Virus record (IMG/VR): IMGVR_UViG_3300041585_000108
Coordinates: 1-64,000 of that record
DNA: 64,000 nucleotides
Direction: 5' to 3' (one strand)
From: a virus
Shown here: positions 37,691 through 47,210 of the stretch, piece by piece
How the letters are laid out: the number at the start of each line of letters is the position of its first letter
Numbering within the stretch: position 1 is the stretch's first letter
Made by a program: the position numbers and the translations under genes
Notes under the pieces: generated by a model
Database searches by the model: none
Seen by the model: the letters and a program-made list of their open reading frames with translations, nothing else
What the model was told of the DNA's origin: nothing

Positions 37691-38172
37691 TACTCCGCCT
37701 TCCATACTGGTACAAACCCGCTGTCTGTCTTAGTATACAATATAAAACTATGTTTGAGAAGAGCTAATAGCTCAGCTTTAGATGGAACATTTTTGGAATG
37801 CCCAGACTCCAAAATATACTCATGTAAGTCAAGTACATCCTTATCGCTAAACATATACTTATACCAACCTTGGCCTGGCTCATTGCCTATTGGATAAATT
37901 TTTTGAGGAGTCTTAATTTTTTCCTCTAAAATATAATCTTGAATTGTTACTCTATGCTTGTTAAGCATATTTCCTACTTGAACAATGCTATAGGCATTAC
38001 CCATGCTTTTATTTACTTCAGAGTATGGGTACAAAACTCTTTTATTGTCTGGATAACACCACGCAAACAACTGGTCTTTTGCTCTTGAAGAGCTTAAGAC
38101 TTTATGTATCTTTTCGTTTAAGAAGAAATACCGTATCGCTTTGAGTGATTTTCTTCTATATTTTCCAGCCAT
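37690..38172 (-). CDS. putative DNA-binding protein (MerR-like helix-turn-helix)
   Basis: 160 residues. VGNMLNKHRVTIQDYILEEK followed by TPQKIYPIG suggests an excisionase/MerR-type winged helix with adjacent WYKYMFSDKDVLDLHEYI. Possibly a regulator or replication initiator; it begins the replication gene set after the metallophosphatase. Overlaps the zinc-ribbon gene by 55 bases. Confidence 0.6.
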   Translation of the reverse strand: MAGKYRRKSLKAIRYFFLNEKIHKVLSSSRAKDQLFAWCYPDNKRVLYPYSEVNKSMGNAYSIVQVGNMLNKHRVTIQDYILEEKIKTPQKIYPIGNEPGQGWYKYMFSDKDVLDLHEYILESGHSKNVPSKAELLALLKHSFILYTKTDSGFVPVWKAE

Positions 38173-38306
38173 TGTCCCAACTTATTTGTATTCTTATTCA
38201 TCATCCAGCGCTTGCCGCACATGATGCAAAACAACTCTATATGCATTTTTTGAGAGAATACCCTATCTACAAACACTCTGCCTCTGCATTTATCACAAGT
38301 TATCAT
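38118..38306 (-). CDS. zinc-ribbon protein
   Basis: 62 residues from ATG 38306 (ATGA with the phosphatase gene): MITCDKCRGRVFVDRVFSQK, then FCIMCGKRWMM, a classic CxxC-CxxC zinc ribbon. Likely nucleic-acid binding or regulatory. Confidence 0.7.
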   Translation of the reverse strand: MITCDKCRGRVFVDRVFSQKMHIELFCIMCGKRWMMNKNTNKLGQWLENIEENHSKRYGISS

Positions 38307-39103
38307 ACTTGAAATACTTTCCCATCTACTACGCATGAGTAATCTGGGGAAACATGAATCATCTGAATGTGTGGATAGTCATTAACAATATGAGCAACCG
38401 CAAATCCTTTTTGCCAATCATGGTGCTGAGTATACTTCATGCCTGGACCCTTTTCATCACACATGTGACCAATCTCATATCCACGAAGAACTTCGCCTTG
38501 TCCATTGTTTCTGAGTTCATAGGTTACCATATGAGAAGCAATTCTATGAGAGTGTCCTCTAATTAAAGATACCTGCATGTCTTCCATGTCTTTTTTTACT
38601 GATCCACCTGCTGCAATTGAAAGTCCGTGGTGAACGTGAATGTCTCCAAAACGACGCTTTGGAAGTGCATCATAAAATATATAATCGTAGCCTAAAGAAT
38701 CTAAACTCCACAAAGCTTCTGGTGTTACTTCTTTTGCATAATCTGGAAGCTTCTTGTCAATATAATCAAATATTCTGATGTCGTGATTTCCTAAAGCAGA
38801 AAACAATTGAGCTTGTGGAAGCATTTCTCTTGTTTTTGCATAAAAATCTCGTGCGCCTTTTGCTTCATGTCGCATCATTGGAACAATTAAATCACGACTA
38901 TCATCTTTGTGAAGTTGCATAAATTCTGCAGAACGCCCTTCAGTATATTTACTATAACATGCTTGATCATCTGTATCACCAAGGTAGTCTACAACATCTG
39001 GCTTAAACCACTTCATAACCTTAAACCAAAGCTCAATCATTTTATCATCTTGATAGGGGAATTGCTGATCAGATGAGAGCATCCATTTTAAATCGTTAGA
39101 CAT
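38303..39103 (-). CDS. calcineurin-like metallophosphatase
   Basis: 266 residues from ATG 39103, where GAGGAA lies six bases upstream; an ATG at 39145 falls inside a palindrome and lacks a ribosome site. Metal-binding motifs: SSDQQFP (unusual D-x-Q first motif), DYLGDTDD, LGNHD, HVHHG and IRGHSHR. Members include phosphodiesterases and nuclease subunits; the target is unknown. First gene after a promoter with a 20-bp palindrome in its leader. Confidence 0.85.
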   Translation of the reverse strand: MSNDLKWMLSSDQQFPYQDDKMIELWFKVMKWFKPDVVDYLGDTDDQACYSKYTEGRSAEFMQLHKDDSRDLIVPMMRHEAKGARDFYAKTREMLPQAQLFSALGNHDIRIFDYIDKKLPDYAKEVTPEALWSLDSLGYDYIFYDALPKRRFGDIHVHHGLSIAAGGSVKKDMEDMQVSLIRGHSHRIASHMVTYELRNNGQGEVLRGYEIGHMCDEKGPGMKYTQHHDWQKGFAVAHIVNDYPHIQMIHVSPDYSCVVDGKVFQV

Positions 39104-39122
39104 TATTTCCTCAATGTTAATA

Positions 39123-39142
39123 GGCCATGAATATTCATGGCC
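39123..39142. promoter_or_regulatory. perfect 20-bp palindrome in the leader of the phosphatase/replication operon
   Basis: GGCCATGAATATTCATGGCC reads identically on both strands. It sits about +9 to +28 from the predicted transcript start (near 39151) and just upstream of the ribosome site of ATG 39103. It could be an operator for a dimeric repressor or form a leader hairpin. Confidence 0.75.
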
Positions 39143-39157
39143 CATACGCTACATCAA

Positions 39158-39185
39158 ATTGTAGCATATGGGTTTAGATTGTCAA
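39158..39185 (-). promoter_or_regulatory. promoter of the replication operon
   Basis: TTGACA (39185-39180), 16 bp, TACAAT (39163-39158), with TGC making an extended -10. Predicted start near 39151. Confidence 0.8.
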
Positions 39186-39194
39186 TACTTTATA

Positions 39195-39605
39195 TTATCC
39201 TACAGCAATCCATTGAACATATACTTCCCCGTTTGAGGTTGCTCCAATTGGAAGCATGCTTATGGTAAATCCAGAAGCTGTTAGAGATGTAACTACTGGA
39301 AGATATTTATGCTTTAAAAAGTTTGCAGTGCTTGCTTGCCATATGGTGCATGTTATATTTGGCTGAGCATTAAAAGGTGCATCAAATGTTACTGTTGCCT
39401 TGCCTGTACCTGCAGTATTTACTGGAACCTTAAGTCTGCTAGATTTAATGCTTTTAGTAACTGGTGCATTTTCTGATCCGCCAGTTTCAAATGTTGCATT
39501 TGATAGCTTATTAATTGTATTGATGTTGGCTATAATACTTCTCATTACTTCTGAGGTAATAGGGTCCCCATCATTTATCTGCATTGGTTCTAGTTGTGCT
39601 GCCAT
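39195..39605 (-). CDS. putative tail/receptor-binding accessory protein
   Basis: 136 residues. N-terminal helical part (ITSEVMRSIIANINTINKLS), then a beta domain: GKATVTFDAPFNAQPNITCT, TASGFTISMLPIGATSNGEV, ending VQWIAVG. The beta pattern resembles small carbohydrate-binding tips of tail fibres (H-type lectin-like). It is the last gene of the tail module, after the fibre. Confidence 0.65.
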   Translation of the reverse strand: MAAQLEPMQINDGDPITSEVMRSIIANINTINKLSNATFETGGSENAPVTKSIKSSRLKVPVNTAGTGKATVTFDAPFNAQPNITCTIWQASTANFLKHKYLPVVTSLTASGFTISMLPIGATSNGEVYVQWIAVG

Positions 39606-39752
39606 CTACTTCTCCTCAGACTCCATATTTTTTTGTGTTTCTTGAAGCTGTGTGATTTCAGCACGAAGAATTGCAACATGAGTCTCATATTGTGAGACTA
39701 GTTGGCCTATGCGTTCTTGTAAAGCTTGTACTACTAGTTCTAATTTATCCAT
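39606..39752 (-). CDS. small coiled-coil protein
   Basis: 48 residues, almost wholly coiled coil: MDKLELVVQALQERIGQLVS, then ILRAEITQLQETQKN. Its stop touches the start of the next gene. Probably a structural or fibre-associated peptide. Confidence 0.65.
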   Translation of the reverse strand: MDKLELVVQALQERIGQLVSQYETHVAILRAEITQLQETQKNMESEEK

Positions 39753-39785
39753 TATATCTCCTTTTTGATTTAATTAAGAATACCA

Positions 39786-42590
39786 TTATGATTCAAGTAC
39801 GTCAAGCCTGGCAGAAATAGATGTTAGGGCAGAGCTAATCTCTTGTATTGCTGAAACAATATATGGAATTAGATTTGTTGTCATGACTGATTGATAATCT
39901 GGATCTCCATTTTCATCTACCCCATCCTTTGCTCCCTGCACAAAATCTGGAAACGGTTCGGCAAACTCGTGTGCAATAAAACCTATCTGAGTGTTACGCT
40001 CAGAGTCTGATTTCATAATAAAGGTTCTTACTTTAGCCATATTAATTTTTTCAAGCCCGCCAGAGTAATCTTGTATATTGTCTTTTAGTCTATAATCTGA
40101 AGGACCTCTAAAAGAAGGAGTCCCAGTACTTATATTTATGCCTCCAGCATCAGACATACTATTAAAACTTGATGAGTACATGAATCTAATAGCTTCTACT
40201 GTTCCGCTTGTTGCATATCTTCCAAACCAACCTGCAGGCCCATCAGTTCTTTTTGTAACCATAGATCCATTAGGGTTTAATGACACACTAGTATTTGTAT
40301 CAGACGGCGTGGAAGTAGCAAATCCAGTAGATATAGAATAAAGAAAGTTAATTATTGGTCTATTTGAATAAATCTTCCCACTTTGGCTATAACCGCCAAA
40401 ATAAAGATCAGCGCCATTTTGTGCAGTTAATATAATGTCATTCTGTGCAAAGCCGCCAAAACCAGCATTTGTAAAAAGTCCTGAACCACTGTTAAACATT
40501 AATGCAGAGGAACCAATGTCTAAACGTTGTGTGCCAGAAGTAACAGCAATTGCCCCTCCTGATAAAAATCCAGATGAAGTATCTGTTAGTGTAAGCGTAG
40601 CATCACTACCTAGTACTGTAGTTTTTGTTCCAGAAATAAGTCTTACAACTCCACTAAATTCACCAGAGGCTCCAGTTATATCTCCTTTAAATGTTGCGCT
40701 TCCATTAAAAGCGTCTATAGAAAATGTTGATTGATTTAAAGAATTGTATGCTGCTATTCCAGCACTATTCATAACAACTCTTGCTCCAGTCCCTGGAGCC
40801 GATGCATTAGCATTACCATTAGAAAATACAGTAATTCCCGCTGAATTTATTGCAGTTATATTATTATTAGAGTCTGTTATTGTGCTAGTGCTTTTTGTTA
40901 GTTTTGTAGCTATAGCATTGTTTGCTGCTGTCACATTTGTATTAGTTGTTGTTAAATTTGTATTAGTTGTTGTTAAATTTGTATTAGTTGTTGTTAGTTG
41001 ATCAGTAGTTGCATATCCAGAAATTGTTGTTCCTGAGCCAAATACCGCACCATTCACAAAAAGCGTTCCATCGGATCTAACTCTAAATTTTGCATTTGCA
41101 TCTGGAATATTGTTTCCTGCCCATGCAAGCCAAGTAGAAGAAGCAAATGAGTATCCATTATGTAAATAAAATGCTGTTGTTGCGTTTGCTCCTAATTGTA
41201 TAAAGCCAGTGCTGTCTAAAATAACATTGTTTTTAGATAGCGTGGTGCCACTTAAATTCCATCCCGCAATAGCTCCAGCATTTGCAGTTATTGTTCCAGT
41301 TGCTGCTGAAAGTATTACTGAGTTTGTTCCACTTGCAACCTTTAATCCAGTTGAGTTAAGTGCAAATCCGTTCCCAGTTAAATTTCCAGTAGCATTATCT
41401 ATTGTTCCGTTATATATAGAAGCTCCTGTTGTAGACATAAAGATATTACCACTAAAAGTTCCGCCTTTAGCATTTACATCCCCATCTACAGTAAATTTAG
41501 TTCCGTCCCAAGAAATGTAATTGGACGTACTTCCTCCTACTTTAAGCAAGGCTGACTGATTAGAGTCTATGTACCAGTAATTGTTTGCATTGAAGGAGAG
41601 CCCTCTTTTGCCAGGCTCTACGCCATATCCAAACTTAAACATTCCTATGTCACCCGTTGAACTTGCACCAAAATATCCAGTAGTTGTTACGTTAGTTCCA
41701 ATATAAGGAGTGCCTGATGAAACAACATTTCCTCCAGAAATATATGAAGATGATATGTTATTGTACTCGTCATATGTAGCAACTGCTATTTTATATGTAG
41801 CCCCTGCTGCTAACCCTGCAATTTTATATGAAGTTCCAGTTCCTGGAGAATCAACATATGAATATACTGGGGATGCTCCAATATCACTAGTAAACCTAAT
41901 TCTATATCCTCTAATCCCGCCGCCTGTAACTGGTGCCCAAGATACTAGGGCAAAAGAATTAAATCCTATGCTTCCAGATGCGTCTATTCCTCCACTAGTA
42001 GTAACTAAAGAAACGTTTTCAGGACCAACCGTATCTACTGTAATTGGATCGGTAGCTTGAAATGGACCAAACACAACACTTTTTTTATGATAGTCCTGAT
42101 CTCTTGTGTCTACACGTATCCACCTATTGTTTGTATTTGAAACTAATATTGTTGCTGAATTTCCAGTACCATTCCAAACAAGATATTCTTCTCCAGTAAA
42201 TGTTCCAGTCAAACTTTCATAAATTTGTGCATCAATAAACCATTTATTGTTGGCCAAGCTTTTATCTATTGCATCCCACTTAACGCCATACAGCAAAAGC
42301 CCTGGGGTAACAACTAAATTTGTAACTGGCATAGTAAAATCTGGAACCTCTAAAGTAAATATAAAGTTTGCTGATCTTGGTCCATATATAACCTGAGATG
42401 GATTTTCTGTATCCTGATAAGCATAAGCAAAAGAAAATGGGTACACTCCATTTGCTATTACATTTAATCCAGATCTTTCTACTATAAAAGAACCTGCTGT
42501 TTGTTTTGAAGCAGCAATTGCAGGATTACTTTGTTGTTCTGCAGGGACATTGTTTTTTCCTCCGTCTAAAGCAGATATTTTAAAAACCAT
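39786..42590 (-). CDS. tail fibre with C-terminal S74-type intramolecular chaperone
   Basis: 934 residues. N-terminal part has fibronectin-III-like strands (FALVSWAPVTGGGIRGYRIR near 200-300). The middle is Gly/Asn/Thr-rich fibre repeats with a short TTTNTNL triple repeat near 530-556 that may be a trimeric coil. The C-terminus from about 828 is a Peptidase_S74 chaperone: SDYRLKDNIQ, TQIGFIAHEFAEPFPDFV and a terminal helical bundle. Such domains trimerise the fibre and then cut themselves off. This is the likely host-recognition fibre. Confidence 0.88.
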   Translation of the reverse strand: MVFKISALDGGKNNVPAEQQSNPAIAASKQTAGSFIVERSGLNVIANGVYPFSFAYAYQDTENPSQVIYGPRSANFIFTLEVPDFTMPVTNLVVTPGLLLYGVKWDAIDKSLANNKWFIDAQIYESLTGTFTGEEYLVWNGTGNSATILVSNTNNRWIRVDTRDQDYHKKSVVFGPFQATDPITVDTVGPENVSLVTTSGGIDASGSIGFNSFALVSWAPVTGGGIRGYRIRFTSDIGASPVYSYVDSPGTGTSYKIAGLAAGATYKIAVATYDEYNNISSSYISGGNVVSSGTPYIGTNVTTTGYFGASSTGDIGMFKFGYGVEPGKRGLSFNANNYWYIDSNQSALLKVGGSTSNYISWDGTKFTVDGDVNAKGGTFSGNIFMSTTGASIYNGTIDNATGNLTGNGFALNSTGLKVASGTNSVILSAATGTITANAGAIAGWNLSGTTLSKNNVILDSTGFIQLGANATTAFYLHNGYSFASSTWLAWAGNNIPDANAKFRVRSDGTLFVNGAVFGSGTTISGYATTDQLTTTNTNLTTTNTNLTTTNTNVTAANNAIATKLTKSTSTITDSNNNITAINSAGITVFSNGNANASAPGTGARVVMNSAGIAAYNSLNQSTFSIDAFNGSATFKGDITGASGEFSGVVRLISGTKTTVLGSDATLTLTDTSSGFLSGGAIAVTSGTQRLDIGSSALMFNSGSGLFTNAGFGGFAQNDIILTAQNGADLYFGGYSQSGKIYSNRPIINFLYSISTGFATSTPSDTNTSVSLNPNGSMVTKRTDGPAGWFGRYATSGTVEAIRFMYSSSFNSMSDAGGINISTGTPSFRGPSDYRLKDNIQDYSGGLEKINMAKVRTFIMKSDSERNTQIGFIAHEFAEPFPDFVQGAKDGVDENGDPDYQSVMTTNLIPYIVSAIQEISSALTSISARLDVLES

Positions 42591-43474
42591 TATAAAAACC
42601 CTAAATTAATTTTATATTCTATGTCCATCTCAACACCTAGTGCTTTTACTATTGGAGTGGACAAAACTGATCTGCTTATTAATCCATATTGAGTATTGTA
42701 CGAGTCTTCATCGTTTAGCCTTAATCCATCTAGCAATATAATGCAGGTACCAGTATTTTTTGCTTTGGCGCCAATTTCTATTCTTGTAATTAAAGAAAAA
42801 TTAACTGAGCCAGAAAAAAATCCAGAGTTAAATAAATCAGACAAGGGTTTTTTAATAATTTTATTTCCTACTGTTGTATCGGAATTAAATCTTATTTCTT
42901 TGTAATTCGTGGGAGAACTATAAAACCTAACATAAATATAGTCTAGGTTTAAATCTTGTTGCCTAAAAGCAATAGTTAATCCATCATTTACTCCATAACC
43001 AGAAATATCAAATATTGTATCTAGGCTATATGATTTTGATGAATTAGACAAAGCGGATACGATAAAATAAGATGATCCAATCCTTGGAGCTGGAGATAAA
43101 GCCAAAACAGGTTGGTTTCCATTTTCATCATACCAAGAAGAAACATTTTCAAAGGACGATATATACTGAGATGAATAGTCTGTATTTTGAAGATTTGCTG
43201 TAGGGAATAGACCTATCTCTGAAATAATGCCTTCTACGTCTGGAGGCAGAGTAGTTTTATAAACTATTGAGTAGGTTGTTTCTCCAGTAGATGTATTTGT
43301 TTGTATGTCGGAGCTTCCTAAAAAAACACCTGATCTGTAAAACTCAAACTGCATGTCTTTGTCGTTGTCATTTTCAGCTTGAGGACCTATGCCTACTGCA
43401 ATATCTTTTTGGTTAAAGTTTAATCCATTAGATAGGTAAGAAGTTATAAATCTTTTACCAAATTTTGTTATCAT
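42590..43474 (-). CDS. tail/baseplate structural protein
   Basis: 294 residues. N-terminus MITKFGKRFITSYLSNG and IAVGIGPQAENDNDKDMQFE is the pattern of baseplate wedge or fibre-attachment proteins, followed by a beta-sandwich region (SFENVSSWYDENGNQ to VRFYSSPTNYKEIRF) that could bind carbohydrate. Shares an ATG/stop boundary with the fibre gene. Exact role inferred from place. Confidence 0.65.
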   Translation of the reverse strand: MITKFGKRFITSYLSNGLNFNQKDIAVGIGPQAENDNDKDMQFEFYRSGVFLGSSDIQTNTSTGETTYSIVYKTTLPPDVEGIISEIGLFPTANLQNTDYSSQYISSFENVSSWYDENGNQPVLALSPAPRIGSSYFIVSALSNSSKSYSLDTIFDISGYGVNDGLTIAFRQQDLNLDYIYVRFYSSPTNYKEIRFNSDTTVGNKIIKKPLSDLFNSGFFSGSVNFSLITRIEIGAKAKNTGTCIILLDGLRLNDEDSYNTQYGLISRSVLSTPIVKALGVEMDIEYKINLGFL

Positions 43475-43893
43475 ATTATAATCACACCTGTCACTAAATC
43501 TCCTGCACTATTTTTTACTTCAAATTTTACTTTTAAGAATCTATTGTTATTTGAATCGTAGTATATGTCTGGGTCTAATATTGTTTGACCAGATGAGTAT
43601 CTAGCTCCAGTTTTTCCTATTAAAGTAATATCTTCTAAATTTGGCGATGGTAGTGGAACTACCTCTGGATCTTTAGGTTCATCTGAATTGTTTAGATTTT
43701 CTAGATCTTCTAGATTTTCATCTCCAGGAACACTTTCAACATAAGTCTTATCTGTGGCACCAGTATATAGATTTACTAAATCATATTGATCTGTTTTTAA
43801 TACCCCAATTAAATCAGAGTCTAGTGGTAGTTGAACCTTTACTCCACCTGCTACCTGAGCATTACCAATTTTTGGGTTTTTCTTATTTACCAT
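43471..43893 (-). CDS. small tail-associated protein
   Basis: 140 residues with an Asp/Glu/Asn-rich linker (NLEDLENLNNSDEPKDPE) and a C-terminal beta segment (NNRFLKVKFEVKNSAGDLVT). Not recognised. It has its own -10 box six bases before the ATG (43900-43905), so it may be leaderless and separately regulated within the tail module. Confidence 0.6.
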   Translation of the reverse strand: MVNKKNPKIGNAQVAGGVKVQLPLDSDLIGVLKTDQYDLVNLYTGATDKTYVESVPGDENLEDLENLNNSDEPKDPEVVPLPSPNLEDITLIGKTGARYSSGQTILDPDIYYDSNNNRFLKVKFEVKNSAGDLVTGVIII

Positions 43894-43899
43894 ATTAAG

Positions 43900-43908
43900 A
43901 TTCTACCA
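43900..43908 (-). promoter_or_regulatory. extended -10, leaderless-type promoter inside the tail operon
   Basis: TGGTAGAAT (43908-43900) followed by six bases and ATG 43893. No convincing -35. Same six-base spacing as the other leaderless promoters. Confidence 0.5.
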
Positions 43909-43913
43909 TTTCA

Positions 43914-46900
43914 TTAAACATAAATCGACCTACAAACTATTTTTGTTGATGGCGATTGACTGTACCCTTGCTCAATATCCAAGACTATATATTTGCCAGA
44001 TACCTGACCTACATCTTCTGTTGAATATACTAGGTTACTTGGGTAAGATATCTCTACAATATCTCCAGTTTCTATTAATGGGTTTGGGAATATATCTAGA
44101 GATAAAACAGTTTGTTGTTTAGACCATTGTGTTCTCATCCAATCTGAAAGAGCTTTAGCCTCTGATTCTTTTTGAATCCATGTAGATTCAAATGCTACCT
44201 GCTCCTCATTTTTTGTAGACAAAAACTCTGGATCAATGTACTCAAATGGGTCTAAAGGAGCTATTGTTTCTCCTACAACTATAAAGCTTTTTTCTCCGCC
44301 GTCTGCTAAATCAACAAATGTTCCTGTGTTATTTAAAATGTATGCATCAATTCCAAAGGATGTGGCATTGTATCCAAGCAGGGAAACATTTGGGTTTAAT
44401 ATAATTTGTGGGTATTTTACAAATCCTGGGCGGGTGGCATATCTGGTAGATATTTTTTTAATCTCTCTAGCAACTGGGCCAAACTCTTGAACCCAAGGAG
44501 CTTTTGCAGTACTTGATGAAGTTCCGCTAGCTAAAAAATCTCCAAATATATTTTTTAAAGAAGTTGCTGCTCCTATATAAGACCCATAATTGTCGTAGCT
44601 GGAAGGCTTAAGAAAATCATCTTTGCTTAAAACTGAAGTATATATATAATCAAATGCAGACTCACCTAAAATTCCTATCAGTCCTACCTTGTTTGTCATA
44701 GTTATTGATTCATTCCCCACGGAAGTGTCTGTTGCAGTAATTGTACTGTTATTAAATTTAATCTTAAATATTCTTTTTCCAACACTTTGAGAAACCTTAA
44801 CTTCTATTCTGTAAAGTTCTCCGCCAGATACTCCAGTAATTGAATTGTCTTCAGTTTTTTGAGTATCAGATATTGGTGTTTCAATTCCATTTTTTATTTT
44901 AACTAATTGTACGTCTCTAGAACTTAATCCTTTGTTTGCAACGTTTTGAGAAGTAGACATTTTTAATATATATCCATCTAAGTTGTTTGCAGACAATCCA
45001 ATACCTAGTCCTGCAGACACACTTTGCTCTCCAGTAATTCTTCCATTAGAATCTGTGGCTAATTTAAAAAACATTGCTGTGCCAATAGAAAAATATTGTT
45101 CTGCTGCAAATGGTTCTGATGTTGTAGTTGCGTAATAATAGTAATCGCTTTTAGGTGGAACGACTATCTTTAACAAAGATCTGGATATTTTTTTTGCAGA
45201 TCCGTCTGTTTCCTGTAAAGAAAAAATTGATTGTTCTAGCGTATTAGTTTTTGTTACTGACTTTGCCGTTGGAATATTTACTTTGGATCCAGACCATAAA
45301 CTTTTAATGCTATCTAGGTTTACTTCGTGAGAATCTCCTACCCCTATTCCTTTGCCAGTTGCATCAAATGCATTTCTTTCTTTAATTCTATATTTTAACG
45401 TTGGCTTGAATGAACCAATTACGCTTTCTCCTAAAAATTTTGCAATGTCGGAGTCAGACGTGATCCACTTATTTACAATTGTATTTGGAGCGCTGATGGG
45501 CTTATATTGAAATTGAATTGCGTCATACTCAATAATCTCTTTGTTTATTAAAAAGTAACCGCTCTTATTGTAAAAAGAAGTGTCTGTTAGTCCGCTGTAT
45601 ACTGTTATTGGCGACAAAGATATTGTTCCTAGTTTAGCTGCTGGATCATTTACTAAATCAACTGGTGCAGATGCATTTAAAGTTTCTTGTAGTGCCGCTG
45701 CCCCTAACGCAGAAGGAGGGGAGACATATAGGTTATCTGAAGCTCCAGTATAGTTTGTACTAATAATTGGAGTGTATATAACCTTAGCAGCTTTAACAGA
45801 AGGAACAGTTTCTTTTGTCAAAGAAATAATGTTAGGAAGATTAGAAGATTTTTTTTCGCTTCTAAGCTTAAAGCTAGAAGGTCTTTCTTTATCAAACAAA
45901 TAATCTCTTGGATAAAACTGAAGTTTATCGTAGTTATCAAATGTAGCAATCATTTGAGTATCTCTGCACAGATCTTGTATATGCTGCCAAACAGTTTTAG
46001 TATCATCTGTAAACCAATAAAGGGGAACAATAGTTGCAGAGTCCACAACAGATAAATTATTTTTGCCATAAGTATTAAAGTTATAGCTTGTAAATCCAAC
46101 TCCATCTAGAAGTCTTCTAATAATAGCCTGAGAAGGAGCATTTTGAATTACTATGTCTGGGGCTATTATTTCTTGTAAAAATTTTGCTCCGTCTAAGCCC
46201 TGGATATCAATATCTCCAAACTCAGATATAGTAAATGAGTCTATGTAAAATACTCCTTGAGGTATTGTGTCTGAGCCTATTATATTAAATGGCATTACCT
46301 TTACATTCTTATAAAGATTTATATTTGATTTATCAAATGCTTTTGTCTTGTCGTATTCTATTCCTTTTCTGTCAAATCCTTCCAGATTTAAAGTAAGTGC
46401 ATTTGATGTAACTATTCCAACTGGGACTATACCAGCAGAATCATCAGAAGACATCTTTGATATTTGAAAAGCAACTATTCTATCTGAAACGTCTTGAATA
46501 TATCTTGCGCTTACCTCTATTACTCCTAAAAATGAGTTTGCAGTATTTATTGACGTAACTGTAATAATTATTTTTTTAATGTTAAATGGAATAGCTGGAG
46601 ATAAAAATTTTGTGGTGCTCCAGGTAGACCCATTGTAATAAAGATTAAATACCCCATCATCTGGGACCACTCCATTTGTAGATATAGTTGTTTTTACTCC
46701 TGCATGATTTTCAACTTCAATGGTCCATGCTGTTGGCTTAGAGTAAGAAGTTTCAAATTTAACAACAATATTATTTGTAACCGCAGTTTTAGCAGCTGGA
46801 TACTCAACAGTAAAATTGCAATTAGATAAAGATGTTCCTAGCGCTTGAGGGGAAAGCCAAAATTTGTATTGAAGCTTAGAGCTAGAAAAATAAATTCTTG

Positions 46901-47210
46901 TTTTTAAATCTCCAGAAACGTTATACTTAGGAATTGCTTGAGTTACACTTGGATTATTTATAAAGTAATTTATTCCAGCTACTGCTGGTCTTCTTGGATC
47001 TATTATATTAGTAAGAGGAAATAGTTTTTTAAAAGGATAATATACTTTTCCTGTTACAGGATCTGTTTTAGACGCAGTTTCTACTGGAGAAGTTATTTTT
47101 GCTCCATAAATTAGGTCATTCATATTATATTCAAGCCAGCATCCGCCAGACATGGAATAGGATGTGGATTGGTTTATTTTATCTAAAGTTGTTGGGCTTA
47201 CCGTTTGCAT
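43914..47210 (-). CDS. large minor tail/baseplate protein
   Basis: 1098 residues from ATG 47210 (TAATG with the previous gene). It shows a baseplate-hub pattern: IASMSD-like core near 330-480 with GVFYIDSFTISEFGDIDIQG, VWQHIQDLCRDTQMIATFDN and KLQFYPRDYLF, then long beta regions. The C-terminus (DWMRTQWSKQQTVLSLDIFP, TGDIVEISYPS) resembles proteins that attach tail fibres in siphoviruses. It directly follows the distal tail protein-like gene, the usual order. Confidence 0.75.
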   Translation of the reverse strand: MQTVSPTTLDKINQSTSYSMSGGCWLEYNMNDLIYGAKITSPVETASKTDPVTGKVYYPFKKLFPLTNIIDPRRPAVAGINYFINNPSVTQAIPKYNVSGDLKTRIYFSSSKLQYKFWLSPQALGTSLSNCNFTVEYPAAKTAVTNNIVVKFETSYSKPTAWTIEVENHAGVKTTISTNGVVPDDGVFNLYYNGSTWSTTKFLSPAIPFNIKKIIITVTSINTANSFLGVIEVSARYIQDVSDRIVAFQISKMSSDDSAGIVPVGIVTSNALTLNLEGFDRKGIEYDKTKAFDKSNINLYKNVKVMPFNIIGSDTIPQGVFYIDSFTISEFGDIDIQGLDGAKFLQEIIAPDIVIQNAPSQAIIRRLLDGVGFTSYNFNTYGKNNLSVVDSATIVPLYWFTDDTKTVWQHIQDLCRDTQMIATFDNYDKLQFYPRDYLFDKERPSSFKLRSEKKSSNLPNIISLTKETVPSVKAAKVIYTPIISTNYTGASDNLYVSPPSALGAAALQETLNASAPVDLVNDPAAKLGTISLSPITVYSGLTDTSFYNKSGYFLINKEIIEYDAIQFQYKPISAPNTIVNKWITSDSDIAKFLGESVIGSFKPTLKYRIKERNAFDATGKGIGVGDSHEVNLDSIKSLWSGSKVNIPTAKSVTKTNTLEQSIFSLQETDGSAKKISRSLLKIVVPPKSDYYYYATTTSEPFAAEQYFSIGTAMFFKLATDSNGRITGEQSVSAGLGIGLSANNLDGYILKMSTSQNVANKGLSSRDVQLVKIKNGIETPISDTQKTEDNSITGVSGGELYRIEVKVSQSVGKRIFKIKFNNSTITATDTSVGNESITMTNKVGLIGILGESAFDYIYTSVLSKDDFLKPSSYDNYGSYIGAATSLKNIFGDFLASGTSSSTAKAPWVQEFGPVAREIKKISTRYATRPGFVKYPQIILNPNVSLLGYNATSFGIDAYILNNTGTFVDLADGGEKSFIVVGETIAPLDPFEYIDPEFLSTKNEEQVAFESTWIQKESEAKALSDWMRTQWSKQQTVLSLDIFPNPLIETGDIVEISYPSNLVYSTEDVGQVSGKYIVLDIEQGYSQSPSTKIVCRSIYV

